From positions 2,074,501 through 2,138,500 of the forward strand of contig NZ_CP033580.1 of NCBI RefSeq assembly GCF_003722315.1: DNA of 64,000 nucleotides. The letters are read 5' to 3'. Origin of the DNA: Thermoanaerobacter ethanolicus JW 200. Lineage in GTDB: Bacteria > Bacillota > Thermoanaerobacteria > Thermoanaerobacterales > Thermoanaerobacteraceae. The notes beneath the pieces are model-generated. The model was not told the DNA's origin. It did no database searches and saw only the letters and a program-made list of their open reading frames with translations. Below are positions 1-9,544 of the stretch, in pieces. Numbering within the stretch: position 1 is the stretch's first letter; each line of letters opens with the position of its first letter. The position numbers and the translations under genes were made by a program.

Positions 1-1130
1 TGTGGATAAAAATGCGGCTTGTCAATATCAATAATCACTATATCCGCTTTTTTCCCTACTTCGATGGAACCTATCTCTTTATCCCACAATAAAGCTTTAG
101 CGCCATTGATTGTCGCCATTTTTAGAGCTTCCAATGCCGGTACAGCAAGAGCATCGTAATTTAACGCCTTATTAATAGTGGCAGCAAAATGAATCTCTTC
201 AAACATGTTTAAGTTATTGTTACTGGCTGGGCCATCTGTTCCCAAAGCTACGTTTATTCCTTTTTTTAGCATTTGATCCACAGGAGCAAAACCACTGGCT
301 AATTTGGCATTACTGGTAGGATTGTAAACTGGTGATACCTTCATTTCCTTTAATATTTCAATGTCTTCATCGCTTACATGAACACAATGAGCTGCTATAG
401 TTGGAACATCAAATACTCCTATGTCCTTTAAATGTTTCACAGGAGATTTTCCATGCTTTTGGAAACTTTCTTCTACTTCTTTTTTTGTTTCTGATACATG
501 AATATGAATTCCTGTATTTAACTCTTTAGCTAACTCTACTACTTCCTTTAAATAAGAGGGGCTACAGGTATAAGGTGCATGAGGACCCACCATTACTTTG
601 ATTCTTCCATCCGCTTTATTATGCCAGGTATTATAAAGTTTTCGCGTATCTCTTAACTTTTCCTTATTTATTTCAGCGTCACTTTCTTCTATAATACCCC
701 TTGTCAACACTCCTCTTATCCCTACTTCTTCTGTTGCTTTAGCTACTTCATCCATAAAAAAATACATATCGCAAAAAGTAGTAGTACCAGAATAAATCAT
801 CTCTATCATACTCAATAAAGAACCCCAGTAAACGTCTTCTGCTGAAAGTTTAGATTCAACGGGCCAGATATGTTTACTCAACCAATCAAATAACGGCACA
901 TCATCTGCATAATTCCTAAATAAAGACATTCCCAAATGAGTATGAGCATTTATAAGACCCGGCATTGCAATTTTTTTTGTTCCATCTATGACTCTGTCAA
1001 CTTTTATATCCGGATTAATTTCTCCTATGTAAGTTATCGTGTCGCCTTCAATATAGATATTGGTGTTTTCCATAAGTGGCTGTTCTTCTTTCATAGATAG
1101 CAAAGCTACATTTTTTATAAGCAGATTCAT
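1..1130 (-). CDS. mtaD: 5-methylthioadenosine/S-adenosylhomocysteine deaminase (amidohydrolase), 3' end outside window
   Basis: The minus-strand frame starts at ATG 1130 behind an AGGAGGG ribosome binding site (1136-1142) and stays open to the window edge, so the C-terminus is missing. The translation is a metallo-dependent amidohydrolase: an N-terminal beta-sandwich segment, then the metal-binding HxH in [19 protein letters not shown], the HCVHV metal site and the [10 protein letters not shown] loop. This matches the MtaD/TrzN/SsnA cytosolic deaminase group, which deaminates methylthioadenosine or SAH in methionine salvage. Exact substrate within the group is inferred. It lies downstream of ileS and is separated from it by a strong hairpin. 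Confidence 0.9.
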   Translation of the reverse strand, partial: MNLLIKNVALLSMKEEQPLMENTNIYIEGDTITYIGEINPDIKVDRVIDGTKKIAMPGLINAHTHLGMSLFRNYADDVPLFDWLSKHIWPVESKLSAEDVYWGSLLSMIEMIYSGTTTFCDMYFFMDEVAKATEEVGIRGVLTRGIIEESDAEINKEKLRDTRKLYNTWHNKADGRIKVMVGPHAPYTCSPSYLKEVVELAKELNTGIHIHVSETKKEVEESFQKHGKSPVKHLKDIGVFDVPTIAAHCVHVSDEDIEILKEMKVSPVYNPTSNAKLASGFAPVDQMLKKGINVALGTDGPASNNNLNMFEEIHFAATINKALNYDALAVPALEALKMATINGAKALLWDKEIGSIEVGKKADIVIIDIDKPHFYP

Positions 1131-1151
1131 AATATCCCTCCTAAAATAATG

Positions 1152-1181
1152 TTTAAAAAGGGGAAAAATCCCCTTTTTAAA
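1152..1181 (-). terminator. Hairpin terminator between ileS and mtaD
   Basis: A 12-bp perfect inverted repeat (TTTAAAAAGGGG, 6-nt loop, CCCCTTTTTAAA) covers the ileS stop codon. A run of A on the plus strand gives a U-rich tail on the minus transcript, as expected of an intrinsic terminator. Confidence 0.75.
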
Positions 1182-3975
1182 CTTGTGTTTGCTGCTCAAT
1201 GTGAGAAGCACATCTTGCACAAATAGTTGGATGCTCTTTTATAGTTCCTACTGTTTCACTGTACATCCAGCAGCGTTCGCATTTTTCCCCCGGTGCATGG
1301 GTTACCACAATCTTCAAATTATAATCTTCACTTTCATAAGCATTTTGAGGAACAGGTTCTTCTGGTTGGTGAAGTACCACCTTTGAAACTATGAACATAT
1401 ATTCGAGGTCATTAAAGCCTTTAAAGAAATCATAAAGCTCTTGAGATGGATATATATCCACTTGTGCCTCTAAAGAGTGACCTATCTTTTTGTCGGTTCT
1501 CGCTATTTCAAGAGCTTTAGAAATATATTTTCTTATGTCAAAAAGTTTTTCCCATTTTTCTATTATATAAGGATTATTGTATTTTTCTTGGACTTGAGGC
1601 CAATCAGCTAACTGAACACTTTCAAAATTATTTTGACTGTCGTGCTTCATATATGACCATATTTCTTCTGAAGTAAATGTAAGCACTGGTGCTATCAACC
1701 TTACAAGAGTGTCTAAAATAATGTAAAGTGTCGTTTGAGCCGCTCTTCTCTCTTTAGAAGTAGCAGGATAAGTGTACAATCTGTCTTTTAAAATGTCCAG
1801 GTAAAGGCTACTCATATCTACTACACAGAAGGTATGAACCAGATGAAGAAAATCGTAATACTCATATTTATCAAAAGCCTCTGTAAGCTCTTCAACTACT
1901 CTGTTAAGCCTATATAAAGCCCATTTATCTATCTCTAAAAGCTCTTCGTAAGGGAGCATATCCTTATCAGGGTCAAAGTCATAAAGATTGCTTAACAAGA
2001 ACTTACTAGTGTTACGTATTTTTCTGTACGCTTCTGTCATCTGTTTTAAAATCTCTTGTGAAATTCTCATATCTGAAGTAAAATCAGCAGAAACAGTCCA
2101 AAGCCTCAAAATATCTGCTCCATATTCTTTAATTACATCAGCTGGGTCAATACCATTCCCTAAAGATTTTGACATTTTCCTTCCTTCACCGTCTACAACA
2201 AATCCGTGGGTCAATACGTTTCTATAAGGTGCTTTTCCACGTGTTGCCACAGATGTCAAAAGGGAAGACTGGAACCATCCTCTGTGTTGGTCTGAACCTT
2301 CTAAATAAAGCTCTGCAGGCCACTTTAGGTCAGGATGAGTTTGCAACACAGCTGCATGGCTGGAGCCTGAATCAAACCACACATCCATTATATCTGTCTC
2401 TTTCCTAAACTTTGTAGAACCGCATTCGCAAGTAATCCCTTTTGGCAATATCTCTTCAGCTGACATTTCAAACCATGCATCTGAACCCTTTTGCCTGAAG
2501 ATCTCTTTAACTGCATTTATTGTATCATCATTTATAAGCGGTTTCCCACACTTTTCACAGTAGAATATAGGAATTGGCACACCCCATACCCTTTGCCTTG
2601 AAATACACCAGTCTCGTCTATCTCTTACCATGTTAGTTATGCGCTCTTCGCCCCATGAAGGATACCAATTAACTTCTTTAATAGCTTTTAGTGCCTCTTC
2701 TCTAAATCCTTCCACAGAAGCAAACCACTGTTCTGTCGCCCTAAATATTATTGGACTTTTACATCTCCAACAGTGAGGATATGAGTGGGTAATACGGGTT
2801 TCTGCCACTAATGCATTAGCTTTTTTCAAGTCTTCCTTTATGACCTTGTTAGCCTCTTCATAATACAGCCCAGCATATCCTGGCGCTTTATCTGTAAAAT
2901 ATCCCTTATCATCTATTGGATTTAAAACATCAAGACCATACTCTTGCCCAACTAAAAAGTCTTCTTCACCATGGCCGGGAGCAGTATGAACACATCCAGT
3001 ACCAGCTTCTAAAGTTACATGCTCACCCAAGATTATTAAAGAATCTCTGTCATATAAAGGATGGGTAGCCTTCATGCCCTCCAAATCTTTTCCTTTAAAT
3101 ACAGCAACTATTTCATAATCTGAAAGGTTAGCTTCTTTCTTTACAGTATCTAACATATCTTTTGCCATTATATATACTTCGTCTCCAAACTTTGCAAGCG
3201 CATAATCAAACTCTGGATTTAAAGCAATTGCAAGGTTAGCCGGAATAGTCCATGTAGTAGTTGTCCATATTACAAAATACACATTATTAAGATTCTCAAC
3301 AATTCCCTTGAATTTCCCTAAATCATCTTTAACTCTAAATTTTACATAAATAGAATCAGAGGTTTCATCAAAGTATTCAATTTCTGCTTCTGCCAAAGCA
3401 GTCTCACAGCTGGGGCACCAATATACAGGCTTTAGACCTTTATAGATATACCCCTTCTTTGCCATTTCACCAAATACTTCTATCTGTTTAGCTTCATACT
3501 CCGGATTCAAGGTAAGATAAGGATTATCCCAATCTCCCCTTACTCCCAATCTTTTGAATTGAGCTTTTTGCTTTTCAATCTGAGAAAAAGCAAAATCCCT
3601 ACACACTTTTCTAAATTCTGTAGGACTTACTTCATGCCTTTTTATACCTAAAGTTTTTATAGCTTGCTGTTCAATAGGAAGACCGTGTGTATCCCATCCT
3701 GGCACATAAGGAGCATCATAACCCCTCATTGTTTTGTATTTCACTATAATGTCTTTTAATACCTTATTCATAGCAGTTCCAATGTGTATATCTCCATTAG
3801 CATAAGGCGGCCCATCGTGTAAAATATATTTTTCCTTGCCTTTATTTTTTTCCAATGTTTTATGATAAATATCCATTTCTTCCCATCTTTTTAATATCTC
3901 TGGCTCTCGTGTTGGCAAATTAGCCTTCATAGGAAAATCTGTCCTCGGCAAATTAAGTGTCTTGTTGTAATCCAC
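1177..3975 (-). CDS. ileS: Isoleucyl-tRNA synthetase
   Basis: This 932-residue class I synthetase charges tRNA-Ile in the cytoplasm. The HIGH-type motif reads HIGT at residues 64-67 after [10 protein letters not shown]. The editing (CP1) domain contains [10 protein letters not shown], and the KMSKS loop reads [10 protein letters not shown] near residue 595. The C-terminus carries the zinc-binding CERCWMY...CARC pairs. Length and the C-terminal zinc site fit the bacterial IleS type. Start ATG 3975 has GAGGTAATG-type spacing from an upstream purine-rich site. Expression is evidently controlled by the T-box leader immediately upstream. Confidence 0.98.
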   Translation of the reverse strand: MDYNKTLNLPRTDFPMKANLPTREPEILKRWEEMDIYHKTLEKNKGKEKYILHDGPPYANGDIHIGTAMNKVLKDIIVKYKTMRGYDAPYVPGWDTHGLPIEQQAIKTLGIKRHEVSPTEFRKVCRDFAFSQIEKQKAQFKRLGVRGDWDNPYLTLNPEYEAKQIEVFGEMAKKGYIYKGLKPVYWCPSCETALAEAEIEYFDETSDSIYVKFRVKDDLGKFKGIVENLNNVYFVIWTTTTWTIPANLAIALNPEFDYALAKFGDEVYIMAKDMLDTVKKEANLSDYEIVAVFKGKDLEGMKATHPLYDRDSLIILGEHVTLEAGTGCVHTAPGHGEEDFLVGQEYGLDVLNPIDDKGYFTDKAPGYAGLYYEEANKVIKEDLKKANALVAETRITHSYPHCWRCKSPIIFRATEQWFASVEGFREEALKAIKEVNWYPSWGEERITNMVRDRRDWCISRQRVWGVPIPIFYCEKCGKPLINDDTINAVKEIFRQKGSDAWFEMSAEEILPKGITCECGSTKFRKETDIMDVWFDSGSSHAAVLQTHPDLKWPAELYLEGSDQHRGWFQSSLLTSVATRGKAPYRNVLTHGFVVDGEGRKMSKSLGNGIDPADVIKEYGADILRLWTVSADFTSDMRISQEILKQMTEAYRKIRNTSKFLLSNLYDFDPDKDMLPYEELLEIDKWALYRLNRVVEELTEAFDKYEYYDFLHLVHTFCVVDMSSLYLDILKDRLYTYPATSKERRAAQTTLYIILDTLVRLIAPVLTFTSEEIWSYMKHDSQNNFESVQLADWPQVQEKYNNPYIIEKWEKLFDIRKYISKALEIARTDKKIGHSLEAQVDIYPSQELYDFFKGFNDLEYMFIVSKVVLHQPEEPVPQNAYESEDYNLKIVVTHAPGEKCERCWMYSETVGTIKEHPTICARCASHIEQQTQV

Positions 3976-4007
3976 TGAACATTACCTCCTCTTCAAATAT
4001 TATCTTT

Positions 4008-4258
4008 CAAACTAAAAATAAAACTTCTCGTCAGGGACGAGAAGTTCGCGGTACCACCCTACTTATTAAGACAAAGAAAAACTTTGCCTTAATCTCTCAT
4101 TTAAGATAACGGGAAACCCGGCACAGCTTACTGTAGTTCAGCCTGCAGCTCCGAGGTGATTTTCAGTAGAAACGAACTTATTGGCTCGCACCTACCGCCA
4201 ACTCTCTGGAAGTCGCTTCTACTTACTCGTCCTCATCATAGCTTTTAACAATATTTTT
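4008..4258 (-). promoter_or_regulatory. T-box leader (tRNA-Ile sensing) of ileS
   Basis: Read on the minus strand, the region between the promoter and ileS contains the T-box hallmark AGGGTGGTACCGCG (complement of 4048-4061). It is followed by a terminator stem AACTTCTCGTC/GACGAGAAGTT (4022-4046) and a T-rich run. A candidate specifier triplet ATC followed by A (complement of 4158-4160) fits isoleucine. Uncharged tRNA-Ile would stabilise the antiterminator and let transcription into ileS proceed. Motif, specifier and downstream gene agree. Confidence 0.93.
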
Positions 4259-4264
4259 TACACA

Positions 4265-4293
4265 ATTATATAATACCACAAGTTTTTCGTCAA
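4265..4293 (-). promoter_or_regulatory. SigA-type promoter of the ileS T-box transcript
   Basis: On the minus strand, TTGACG (complement of 4288-4293) and TATAAT (complement of 4265-4270) are separated by exactly 17 nt, a near-consensus housekeeping promoter. Transcription should start near 4258, at the 5' edge of the T-box leader. Confidence 0.8.
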
Positions 4294-4306
4294 TAGTATG
4301 CATATC

Positions 4307-4552
4307 TCATGCAGTCAGAGCAGATTTCACTTTTACACCAGGAAGACTTCCAAGTTTACCAGTAAGAGCCCCTATTTCATCCGTTGTACCATCAACTATT
4401 AAAGCGATAACCGATACTCCCCTATCTTTATAAGGTATACCCATTCTCCCTACAATAATGTGGCCGTACTCACTCAATATGTGATTTACCCTATCTGCCA
4501 CATTTTCTCTATTTTGAACCAATATTCCAACAACCCCTAATCTATTCTGCAT
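4307..4552 (-). CDS. TM1266-like iron-only hydrogenase system regulator (ACT-like fold)
   Basis: This small protein of about 81 residues starts MQNRLGVVGILVQNREN and contains GHIIVGRMGIPYKDRGVSVI and GALTGKLGSLPGVKVKSAL. This is the pattern of the short ACT/NikR-C-like family named iron-only hydrogenase system regulator (TM1266). ATG 4552 was chosen over an in-frame ATG 18 nt upstream because GAGGAGAAGG directly precedes it and it overlaps the end of divIVA by 11 nt, suggesting translational coupling. The role in hydrogenase regulation is a family-level annotation, and no hydrogenase gene is in this window. Confidence 0.75.
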   Translation of the reverse strand: MQNRLGVVGILVQNRENVADRVNHILSEYGHIIVGRMGIPYKDRGVSVIALIVDGTTDEIGALTGKLGSLPGVKVKSALTA

Positions 4553-5027
4553 CCTTCTCCTCATCCTCATCTGGAATCAATTCTTTCTCATCTATTGAAA
4601 GTATTGATTCCAACTGGGCTTCTAAAAGAGATTTAAATTTCGCTTTAAAAACATTTAATTGCTTGCGATATCTTTCTAACTCCATTCTTATTCTTACAAC
4701 TTCTTGATTTGCCTTCTCTAATATTTTTTCTGCATTTTGTTGTGCATTTTGTATGATAAGTTGTGCTTCTTTTTCTGCATTTCTTTTCAATTCCTCTGCA
4801 GTATTTTGAGCAACAATCAAAGTATTGTTTAAAGTGTTCTCCATATTTATGTAGCTTTGAAGTTTTTCATTCATTATATTAATTCTATCTTTTAACTCCG
4901 CATTTTCTTTGTATAACATCTCATAGTCTTCCATAATTTTATCCAAAAACTCGTCCACTTCCTCTTCATTATAACCCCTAAAAGACCGCCTAAATTCTTT
5001 ATTATGTATATCCATAGGCGTCAGCAT
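4542..5027 (-). CDS. divIVA: DivIVA-domain cell-division/polarity protein
   Basis: The 161-residue product begins MLTPMDIHNKEFRRSFRGYNEEEVDEFLDKI-like, the conserved DivIVA membrane-binding N-terminus. A long coiled coil follows (roughly residues 30-140, rich in A, E, K and Q), ending in an acidic tail. DivIVA proteins bind negatively curved membrane at the division septum and poles and recruit partners. It is the last large gene of the ylm/sepF cluster that follows ftsZ-type genes in many Firmicutes. An AGGAGGTAAAT site precedes ATG 5027. Confidence 0.93.
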   Translation of the reverse strand: MLTPMDIHNKEFRRSFRGYNEEEVDEFLDKIMEDYEMLYKENAELKDRINIMNEKLQSYINMENTLNNTLIVAQNTAEELKRNAEKEAQLIIQNAQQNAEKILEKANQEVVRIRMELERYRKQLNVFKAKFKSLLEAQLESILSIDEKELIPDEDEEKDAE

Positions 5028-5055
5028 AATATTTACCTCCTTTTCTTTTGTAACA

Positions 5056-5802
5056 TTATATAAACCTTAGAATATGTACAGAAACGCGACCTTTTTTTGT
5101 ATTACCTCTCACTTCTTCTAATCTAATTCTTCCAAAACCACGTAAAGAAATTACATCTCCCTCTTTTACTTCTGAAGAAGGGTCCTCTGTATACTCCCAA
5201 TTTATTTGAAGAAGACCGGACTTTATAAGTTCTGAAGCCTTCGTCCTTGATATACCAAAACCTGCAGCTGCCACACTGTCAACCCGTAGTGAGGCTACGG
5301 TAGAAAAAATGTCCTTATATTTTATTTCAGGTTCTATCACATCTTTCAAGTCAATTGAATTAACTCTTACCTTCTCTTTCCCGACTTTAAAAAGGTTCAT
5401 AAGTACATAACTTTCCACATCTTTATGTAACAATATGTCACATTTATCCTCTTTTACAATTATATCGCCTATTTTTTGTCTTTTTATCCCTAACCCTAAA
5501 AGTGAACCCAACACATCTCTATGAGATAGCTTAGAAAAATTGCCTTCAATTCTTACAGCGCAAATAGGGGTATCTTCCGGCTGTAAAAAATCGGGGTAAA
5601 TAATTGCTATCTTTCTTTCTGCTAAAGGATATCCTCCATCTAGATTATAGTTTATATCTTGCTGTCGATACTTTAATATAGTTTTTTCAAAAATTTTTTG
5701 TTCAGAGAGGCTTAAAAAGTCTGTATATTTTACTCTTTTAGATTTTAAAACGCCTTTAATTATGTCTTCAAATCGGGATACAGTAAATTCTTTGTCCATC
5801 AT
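5056..5802 (-). CDS. ylmH: YlmH family S4-domain RNA-binding protein
   Basis: This 248-residue protein has a degenerate N-terminal part and a C-terminal S4 domain (about residues 180-245). The S4 domain shows RVDSVAAAGFGISRTKASELIKSG and VKEGDVISLRGFGRIRLEE, the alpha-L RNA-binding signature. YlmH homologues bind ribosomes or stalled 50S-peptidyl-tRNA complexes and are linked to division genes. It overlaps the upstream ylmG by 4 nt, so the genes are translationally coupled. Confidence 0.9.
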   Translation of the reverse strand: MMDKEFTVSRFEDIIKGVLKSKRVKYTDFLSLSEQKIFEKTILKYRQQDINYNLDGGYPLAERKIAIIYPDFLQPEDTPICAVRIEGNFSKLSHRDVLGSLLGLGIKRQKIGDIIVKEDKCDILLHKDVESYVLMNLFKVGKEKVRVNSIDLKDVIEPEIKYKDIFSTVASLRVDSVAAAGFGISRTKASELIKSGLLQINWEYTEDPSSEVKEGDVISLRGFGRIRLEEVRGNTKKGRVSVHILRFI

Positions 5803-6107
5803 ATATACCTCATCAGTAATAATACTAATTTAAAAGCTAAAGGACGAACTAAATACTGAATCACCAAAATCGCCAAAACCGGCGAAAAATCTATCATTAA
5901 ATTTCTTCCAATAGAAGACCTAAATTGTAATGTCCTAAAAGGCTCAAGTATTGGTTCTGTCGTTACGATCACAAAACGAGAAAGTGGATTTGACATATTC
6001 TCCATTCTTAGCAAAGATAAAATAACCCTTATCAATATAAGCCAATTTATAACTTCAAAAAAATAATCTAATGCTGTTAAAATTGCAAAATTTACAGGCA
6101 AAATCAT
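5799..6107 (-). CDS. ylmG: YggT family membrane protein YlmG
   Basis: This 102-residue protein has two hydrophobic segments (about residues 5-30 and 70-100) flanking a conserved loop with NPLSRFVIVTTEPILEPFR, typical of YggT/YlmG. The family is associated with membrane and division clusters, and its biochemical function is not firmly known. It sits between sepF and ylmH in the usual ylmE-F-G-H order. Confidence 0.9.
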   Translation of the reverse strand: MILPVNFAILTALDYFFEVINWLILIRVILSLLRMENMSNPLSRFVIVTTEPILEPFRTLQFRSSIGRNLMIDFSPVLAILVIQYLVRPLAFKLVLLLMRYI

Positions 6108-6117
6108 TTCCTCCTTA

Positions 6118-6531
6118 TCAATTTAGATTGTATAAAGAATTTACTTCATCTTTTATATCCCCTGTAATGTCAAAATTCTCAGGCGCAACTAAAAATATAT
6201 AGCCAGATATCTTCTTTATCTCTCCATTAAGAGCATAGGCTGCACCGCTTAAAAAATCCACTACTCTTTGAGCTTCATTTTTGTCCATCTTTTGTAAATC
6301 TACAATCACCGGTTTTTTATTTTTTAATTCATTGCATATATTCATCACTTGTTCAAACTTTTCTGGCTTTAAAATCAAAACTTTTACTTGGGTCTGTGTA
6401 TGAATATTGACAATTTTAGGCTTTCTATCGTAAGGTATGACAGGTTGTAAAGAGTCTACTTCTTCTTTCTCTTCTTCTGGCTCATCGATACCAAAGAAAC
6501 TCATTAATTTATCAATCACTTTTGAAGACAT
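6118..6531 (-). CDS. sepF: Cell division protein SepF
   Basis: This 137-residue protein has an N-terminal amphipathic segment (MSSKVIDKLMSFFGI) that would bind membrane, an acidic linker, and a SepF domain from about residue 45. The domain contains VLILKPEKFEQVMNICNELKNK, VIVDLQKMD and RVVDFLSGAAYALNGEI. SepF anchors FtsZ to the membrane and remodels protofilaments at the septum. It lies 4 nt from yggS in one operon. Confidence 0.95.
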   Translation of the reverse strand: MSSKVIDKLMSFFGIDEPEEEKEEVDSLQPVIPYDRKPKIVNIHTQTQVKVLILKPEKFEQVMNICNELKNKKPVIVDLQKMDKNEAQRVVDFLSGAAYALNGEIKKISGYIFLVAPENFDITGDIKDEVNSLYNLN

Positions 6532-6534
6532 TAA

Positions 6535-7233
6535 TTATCCCTCCACATTATATTGTCTTTGCCCAAAAATAGAAGTGCCAATTCTAACAATATTCGCCCC
6601 TTCTTCAACTGCTACCCAATAGTCATTGGACATGCCCATTGACAAAAATTCTACTTGTACATTATGTTGCTTAATTTCTTTTAGCTCTTCAAATAATTCT
6701 TTCATCTTTCTAAAATAGGGCCTTACCTCTTCCGGTGGAAGGTAAGGAGCTATTGTCATAAGCCCTCTAATTCTTATATTATCATATTTTTCCATTTCTT
6801 TAACAAAATTATGCATTTCTTCAGGAGGAATTCCGTATTTATTTTCCTCTCCACCAATATTGATTTCCACCAAACAATCTATTATGAGACTCTTTTGTTT
6901 AGCCCTTTTGTCTATTTCTTCTGCCAATTTAATACTATCTAAAGAATGTATCAACTTAACTTTGTCAATAATGTATTTCACTTTGTTTGTCTGTAAATGT
7001 CCTATAAAGTGAAATTCTACCTCATTTTTTAAATAAGGATACTTTTCATTTAACTCTTGAACCTTATTCTCACCTATGTCAGTTATTCCACAAGCAATAG
7101 CCTCTTTTATAGTTTCAACACCGAAAGTTTTAGTAGCTGCCACAATTAATATTTCCTCCGGATTTCTATTTACCTTTAATGCATGCTCTTTTATGTTTTC
7201 TTTTATCTTTCTTATATTTTCACATATAGTCGT
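6535..7233 (-). CDS. yggS: YggS/YlmE family PLP-binding protein, apparent non-canonical start
   Basis: The product is a PLP-homeostasis (PLPBP) protein with a fold-type III alanine-racemase-like barrel. Lys of VAATKT should bind PLP; GENKVQEL, FHFIGHLQTNK, SLDS, MGMSNDYWVA and GTSIFG are all present. The first canonical start in frame is GTG 7143, which would remove the conserved N-terminal helix and first strand (about 30 residues). The homologous sequence ENIRKIKENIKEH...PEEILIVAATKT continues upstream in frame with no ATG, GTG or TTG. An ACG at 7231-7233 stands 6 nt after a GGGGGG site, so it is either a rare ACG start or a mutated or misread ATG. With it the protein is 232 aa, the usual family length. 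Confidence 0.8.
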   Translation of the reverse strand, partial: TTICENIRKIKENIKEHALKVNRNPEEILIVAATKTFGVETIKEAIACGITDIGENKVQELNEKYPYLKNEVEFHFIGHLQTNKVKYIIDKVKLIHSLDSIKLAEEIDKRAKQKSLIIDCLVEINIGGEENKYGIPPEEMHNFVKEMEKYDNIRIRGLMTIAPYLPPEEVRPYFRKMKELFEELKEIKQHNVQVEFLSMGMSNDYWVAVEEGANIVRIGTSIFGQRQYNVEG

Positions 7234-7245
7234 ATTTATCCCCCC

Positions 7246-8442
7246 TTATTTGCTCAAGTAATCCTCTCCATTTACCGCTATTTCGTCATACACTTTTAAT
7301 CCAGATGTTTTATCAACGCTTTCTACAATCGCATATTTGCCATCTGTAGCCTTTATTACTACTTCTTTAAAAGTAGGAACTTTGCCATTTTTTATTACAA
7401 AAACTCCTTCTTTTCCTTCTTTTCCTTCTTTTTGTACAATAGAAGAAAGAGGTATTTTAAGTCCATTGTACTCTTTAACTTTAACTTTTACATTTATTTT
7501 AGAAGTTTTATAAAAGTTGGGATATTCATCTATCATCTCAATTATTCCTATATATAATTTATCGTCACCTTTATAGGTTTTTATAACTTTTCCCCGCAAT
7601 TCACCACCATAATTATCAATCAAAATTTTCACATTACTATCTTCTTTTAATAAGTCCTGTTGTTTTTCATTTAAAACCAACGCTAAATACCACTCCAAAT
7701 TATCCACTATTTTTACAAAAGGGTAATCTCCTTTTACTTCTGTACTAATTTCTTTGGATTGAAAGTTTAAATTTTCAAGTTGTGTCGGATTTAAATTGAA
7801 CATATCTTTTTCATGTAGAATACTTTCACTGCCATCGAAATAGTAACTTACAATTCCTGACTCTGGTGAATTTACAGTAATCACATTTTTTTCTACATAT
7901 TTTTCTAAATACTCCTTTTGCTCTTTTAAGTTTTCAATTCTTTGGAGCATTATTGGCCCTTTACTTAAAATTTCTTCTTTTTTGGCTTTTAAGTCTTCAA
8001 TCCTTTTTTGTATTTTATCTGCACCAGGGCTATTTTGCTGTATCGCATTTTGATAATTTTGCTCTTCTTTCTTTATTATGTCGTCTAATTTTTGAACATC
8101 TGAATAAAAAGGTATATTAGTATCCTGATTTTTTAGTTCTCTGTTTACCTCATCTAATTGATGTAGTTTTTCCTCATCGAAATCAGCAGAATAAACTTGC
8201 ACAATAGGAGTACCTTTGGGAACTTTTTCTCCACTTGGTACAAGTTTTTTTATTTTACCATCAAAAGGAGCATTTATCATTATTTCATTTTTTATAACAT
8301 ATCCTTGGGCATTAAAGGCTATTAAAATACTTCCATAAGTCACTACTGTAGTTTTATTTTTGTTTGCAAAAGTCGTTATCCCTACTTTACTTATGTAAAC
8401 TATCACCAATAATATAACTATAATTTTAGCTAACCTTTTCAC
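7246..8442 (-). CDS. HlyD-like membrane fusion/adaptor protein
   Basis: The product of about 398 residues has an N-terminal membrane anchor (LAKIIVILLVIVYISKV), then half a lipoyl-like hairpin (NAPFDGKIKKLVPSGEKVPKGTPIVQV). A long coiled coil follows (about residues 95-180), then the second lipoyl half and beta-barrel (ESGIVSYYFDGSE, VKIVDNLEWYLALVLNEKQ). This is the architecture of HlyD/RND-type adaptors. No transporter or outer-membrane partner is nearby; in this position it is part of the ylmE-sepF cluster. GTG 8442 is preferred over GTG 8451 because AGGTGAG lies at correct spacing. Confidence 0.75.
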   Translation of the reverse strand: MKRLAKIIVILLVIVYISKVGITTFANKNKTTVVTYGSILIAFNAQGYVIKNEIMINAPFDGKIKKLVPSGEKVPKGTPIVQVYSADFDEEKLHQLDEVNRELKNQDTNIPFYSDVQKLDDIIKKEEQNYQNAIQQNSPGADKIQKRIEDLKAKKEEILSKGPIMLQRIENLKEQKEYLEKYVEKNVITVNSPESGIVSYYFDGSESILHEKDMFNLNPTQLENLNFQSKEISTEVKGDYPFVKIVDNLEWYLALVLNEKQQDLLKEDSNVKILIDNYGGELRGKVIKTYKGDDKLYIGIIEMIDEYPNFYKTSKINVKVKVKEYNGLKIPLSSIVQKEGKEGKEGVFVIKNGKVPTFKEVVIKATDGKYAIVESVDKTSGLKVYDEIAVNGEDYLSK

Positions 8443-8541
8443 ATCTCTCACCTATCAATATATTCTATATAAATGCCGATTTTCCTTCTACAAATTTATG
8501 CATATATTCATTTTATCACAGTTTTCGATATTTTTATAGAC

Positions 8542-8579
8542 AAAATAAGGAGATGGTGAATTGCCCATCCCCTTATTTT
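8542..8579 (-). terminator. Intrinsic terminator after the tryptophanase-family relic
   Basis: The plus-strand halves AAAATAAGG(A)GATGG and CCATCCCCTTATTTT form a strong stem with an 8-nt loop. On the minus strand it follows the relic stop codon at 8580 directly and ends in a T-rich run. Confidence 0.75.
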
Positions 8580-8770
8580 TTATTCTACCGGTTCTAATCT
8601 CGCAGTAAAATGCCTCAATATTGGCGGCTCATAAGTAAATCTATATCCTTTTATTTTATCTCTTCTTGCATAAACTCTTTTTACAGCCTCTGCTATAACA
8701 TCCATATGGCTGTTAGTGTAAACTCTCCTTGGAATTGTAAGGCGCACAAATTTATTTATCGCTCTAGTTA
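8580..8770 (-). pseudogene. C-terminal remnant of a tryptophanase/tyrosine phenol-lyase
   Basis: The minus-strand frame ending at TAA 8580-8582 encodes [35 protein letters not shown] and [11 protein letters not shown]. These are the last 60 or so residues of beta-eliminating PLP lyases of the TnaA/Tpl family. Homology stops abruptly near 8770, and there is no start codon or PLP-binding lysine region. About 400 N-terminal residues are therefore lost. An orphan AGGAGGTA site about 45 nt further upstream may be the old ribosome binding site, which would mean an internal deletion. Confidence 0.8.
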
Positions 8771-8872
8771 CAATTATACTGTTTTACTTAAAATTTCTTA
8801 ACTGTTGATACCTCCTATTTTTATTTCCCCAGCTTGTAATCGTTTAATAATTCTTTAAAAAAAAAGAAAATT

Positions 8873-9250
8873 TTATTTATGTGCTACAACTTCTATTTCT
8901 ATAAGCGCACCCTTAGGAAGACTTTTTACTTCAACTAAGGAACGGGCAGGTGGATTGTCTTTAAAATACCTTCCATAAATTTCGTTAATTTTAGCAAAAT
9001 CCCCCATGTTAGTGACAAATACAGTTGTCTTTATAACATTGTTAAGGTCCATTCCGGCAGCTTTTAAAATCGCTTTTATATTCTCTAAAACCCTTTCCGT
9101 CTGCGCTTCAATACCTCCTTCTACAAGTTCTCCTGTAGCAGGATCAATTGCTATTTGCCCTGATGTGTACAAAAAGCCGTCTATCATGATAGCTTGCGAA
9201 TATGGTCCAATAGCCTTTGGCGCAGCATCGGTGTTTATTATGGTTTTCAT
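8873..9250 (-). CDS. ridA: RidA (YjgF/UK114) enamine/imine deaminase
   Basis: The 125-residue protein matches RidA along its full length: APKAIGPYSQAI, GFLYTSGQIAIDPATGELV, the conserved NMGDFAKINEIY, and the active-site region PPARSLVEVKSLPKGALIEIEVVA with the substrate-binding Arg. RidA hydrolyses reactive enamine/imine intermediates released by PLP enzymes such as threonine dehydratase. It stands alone here next to the PLP-lyase relic; GAAAGGATG lies upstream of ATG 9250. Confidence 0.95.
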   Translation of the reverse strand: MKTIINTDAAPKAIGPYSQAIMIDGFLYTSGQIAIDPATGELVEGGIEAQTERVLENIKAILKAAGMDLNNVIKTTVFVTNMGDFAKINEIYGRYFKDNPPARSLVEVKSLPKGALIEIEVVAHK

Positions 9251-9508
9251 TTATTTTCATCCTTTCAGTAAAAGTGTTATACAATATGTAAAATCTGAAT
9301 ACATAGAATATTATATCATTAATATTTATGGCTTATCAATATTTTTTTAATGATTATAAAATTTTTTGCACTCCTTTGTTGTCAAAAATTTTAATATTAA
9401 ACCCAGTGAAAAATAACGTAATATTGAAATAAAAAGAGAAAAATCTCATTTACCTTGTGTTTTTTTATGTTTTGGGCAAAAAATTGTGGATAAACTTAAT
9501 TATTTAAT

Positions 9509-9538
9509 TTTGACTTTCTTTGACCTTTATAATATTAA
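9509..9538 (+). promoter_or_regulatory. CtsR-type operator overlapping a promoter
   Basis: Bases 9509-9525 read TTTGACTTTCTTTGACC, two 7-bp direct half-sites with a 3-bp spacer. The reverse complement GGTCAAA-GAA-AGTCAAA fits the CtsR heat-shock repressor consensus. The first half-site contains a -35 box (TTGACT, 9510-9515), and TATTAA lies 17 nt further (9533-9538). No chaperone or clp gene follows; the only downstream candidate is the short structured transcript described next. The motif match is direct, while CtsR control is inference. Confidence 0.55.
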
Positions 9539-9544
9539 TTAAAG

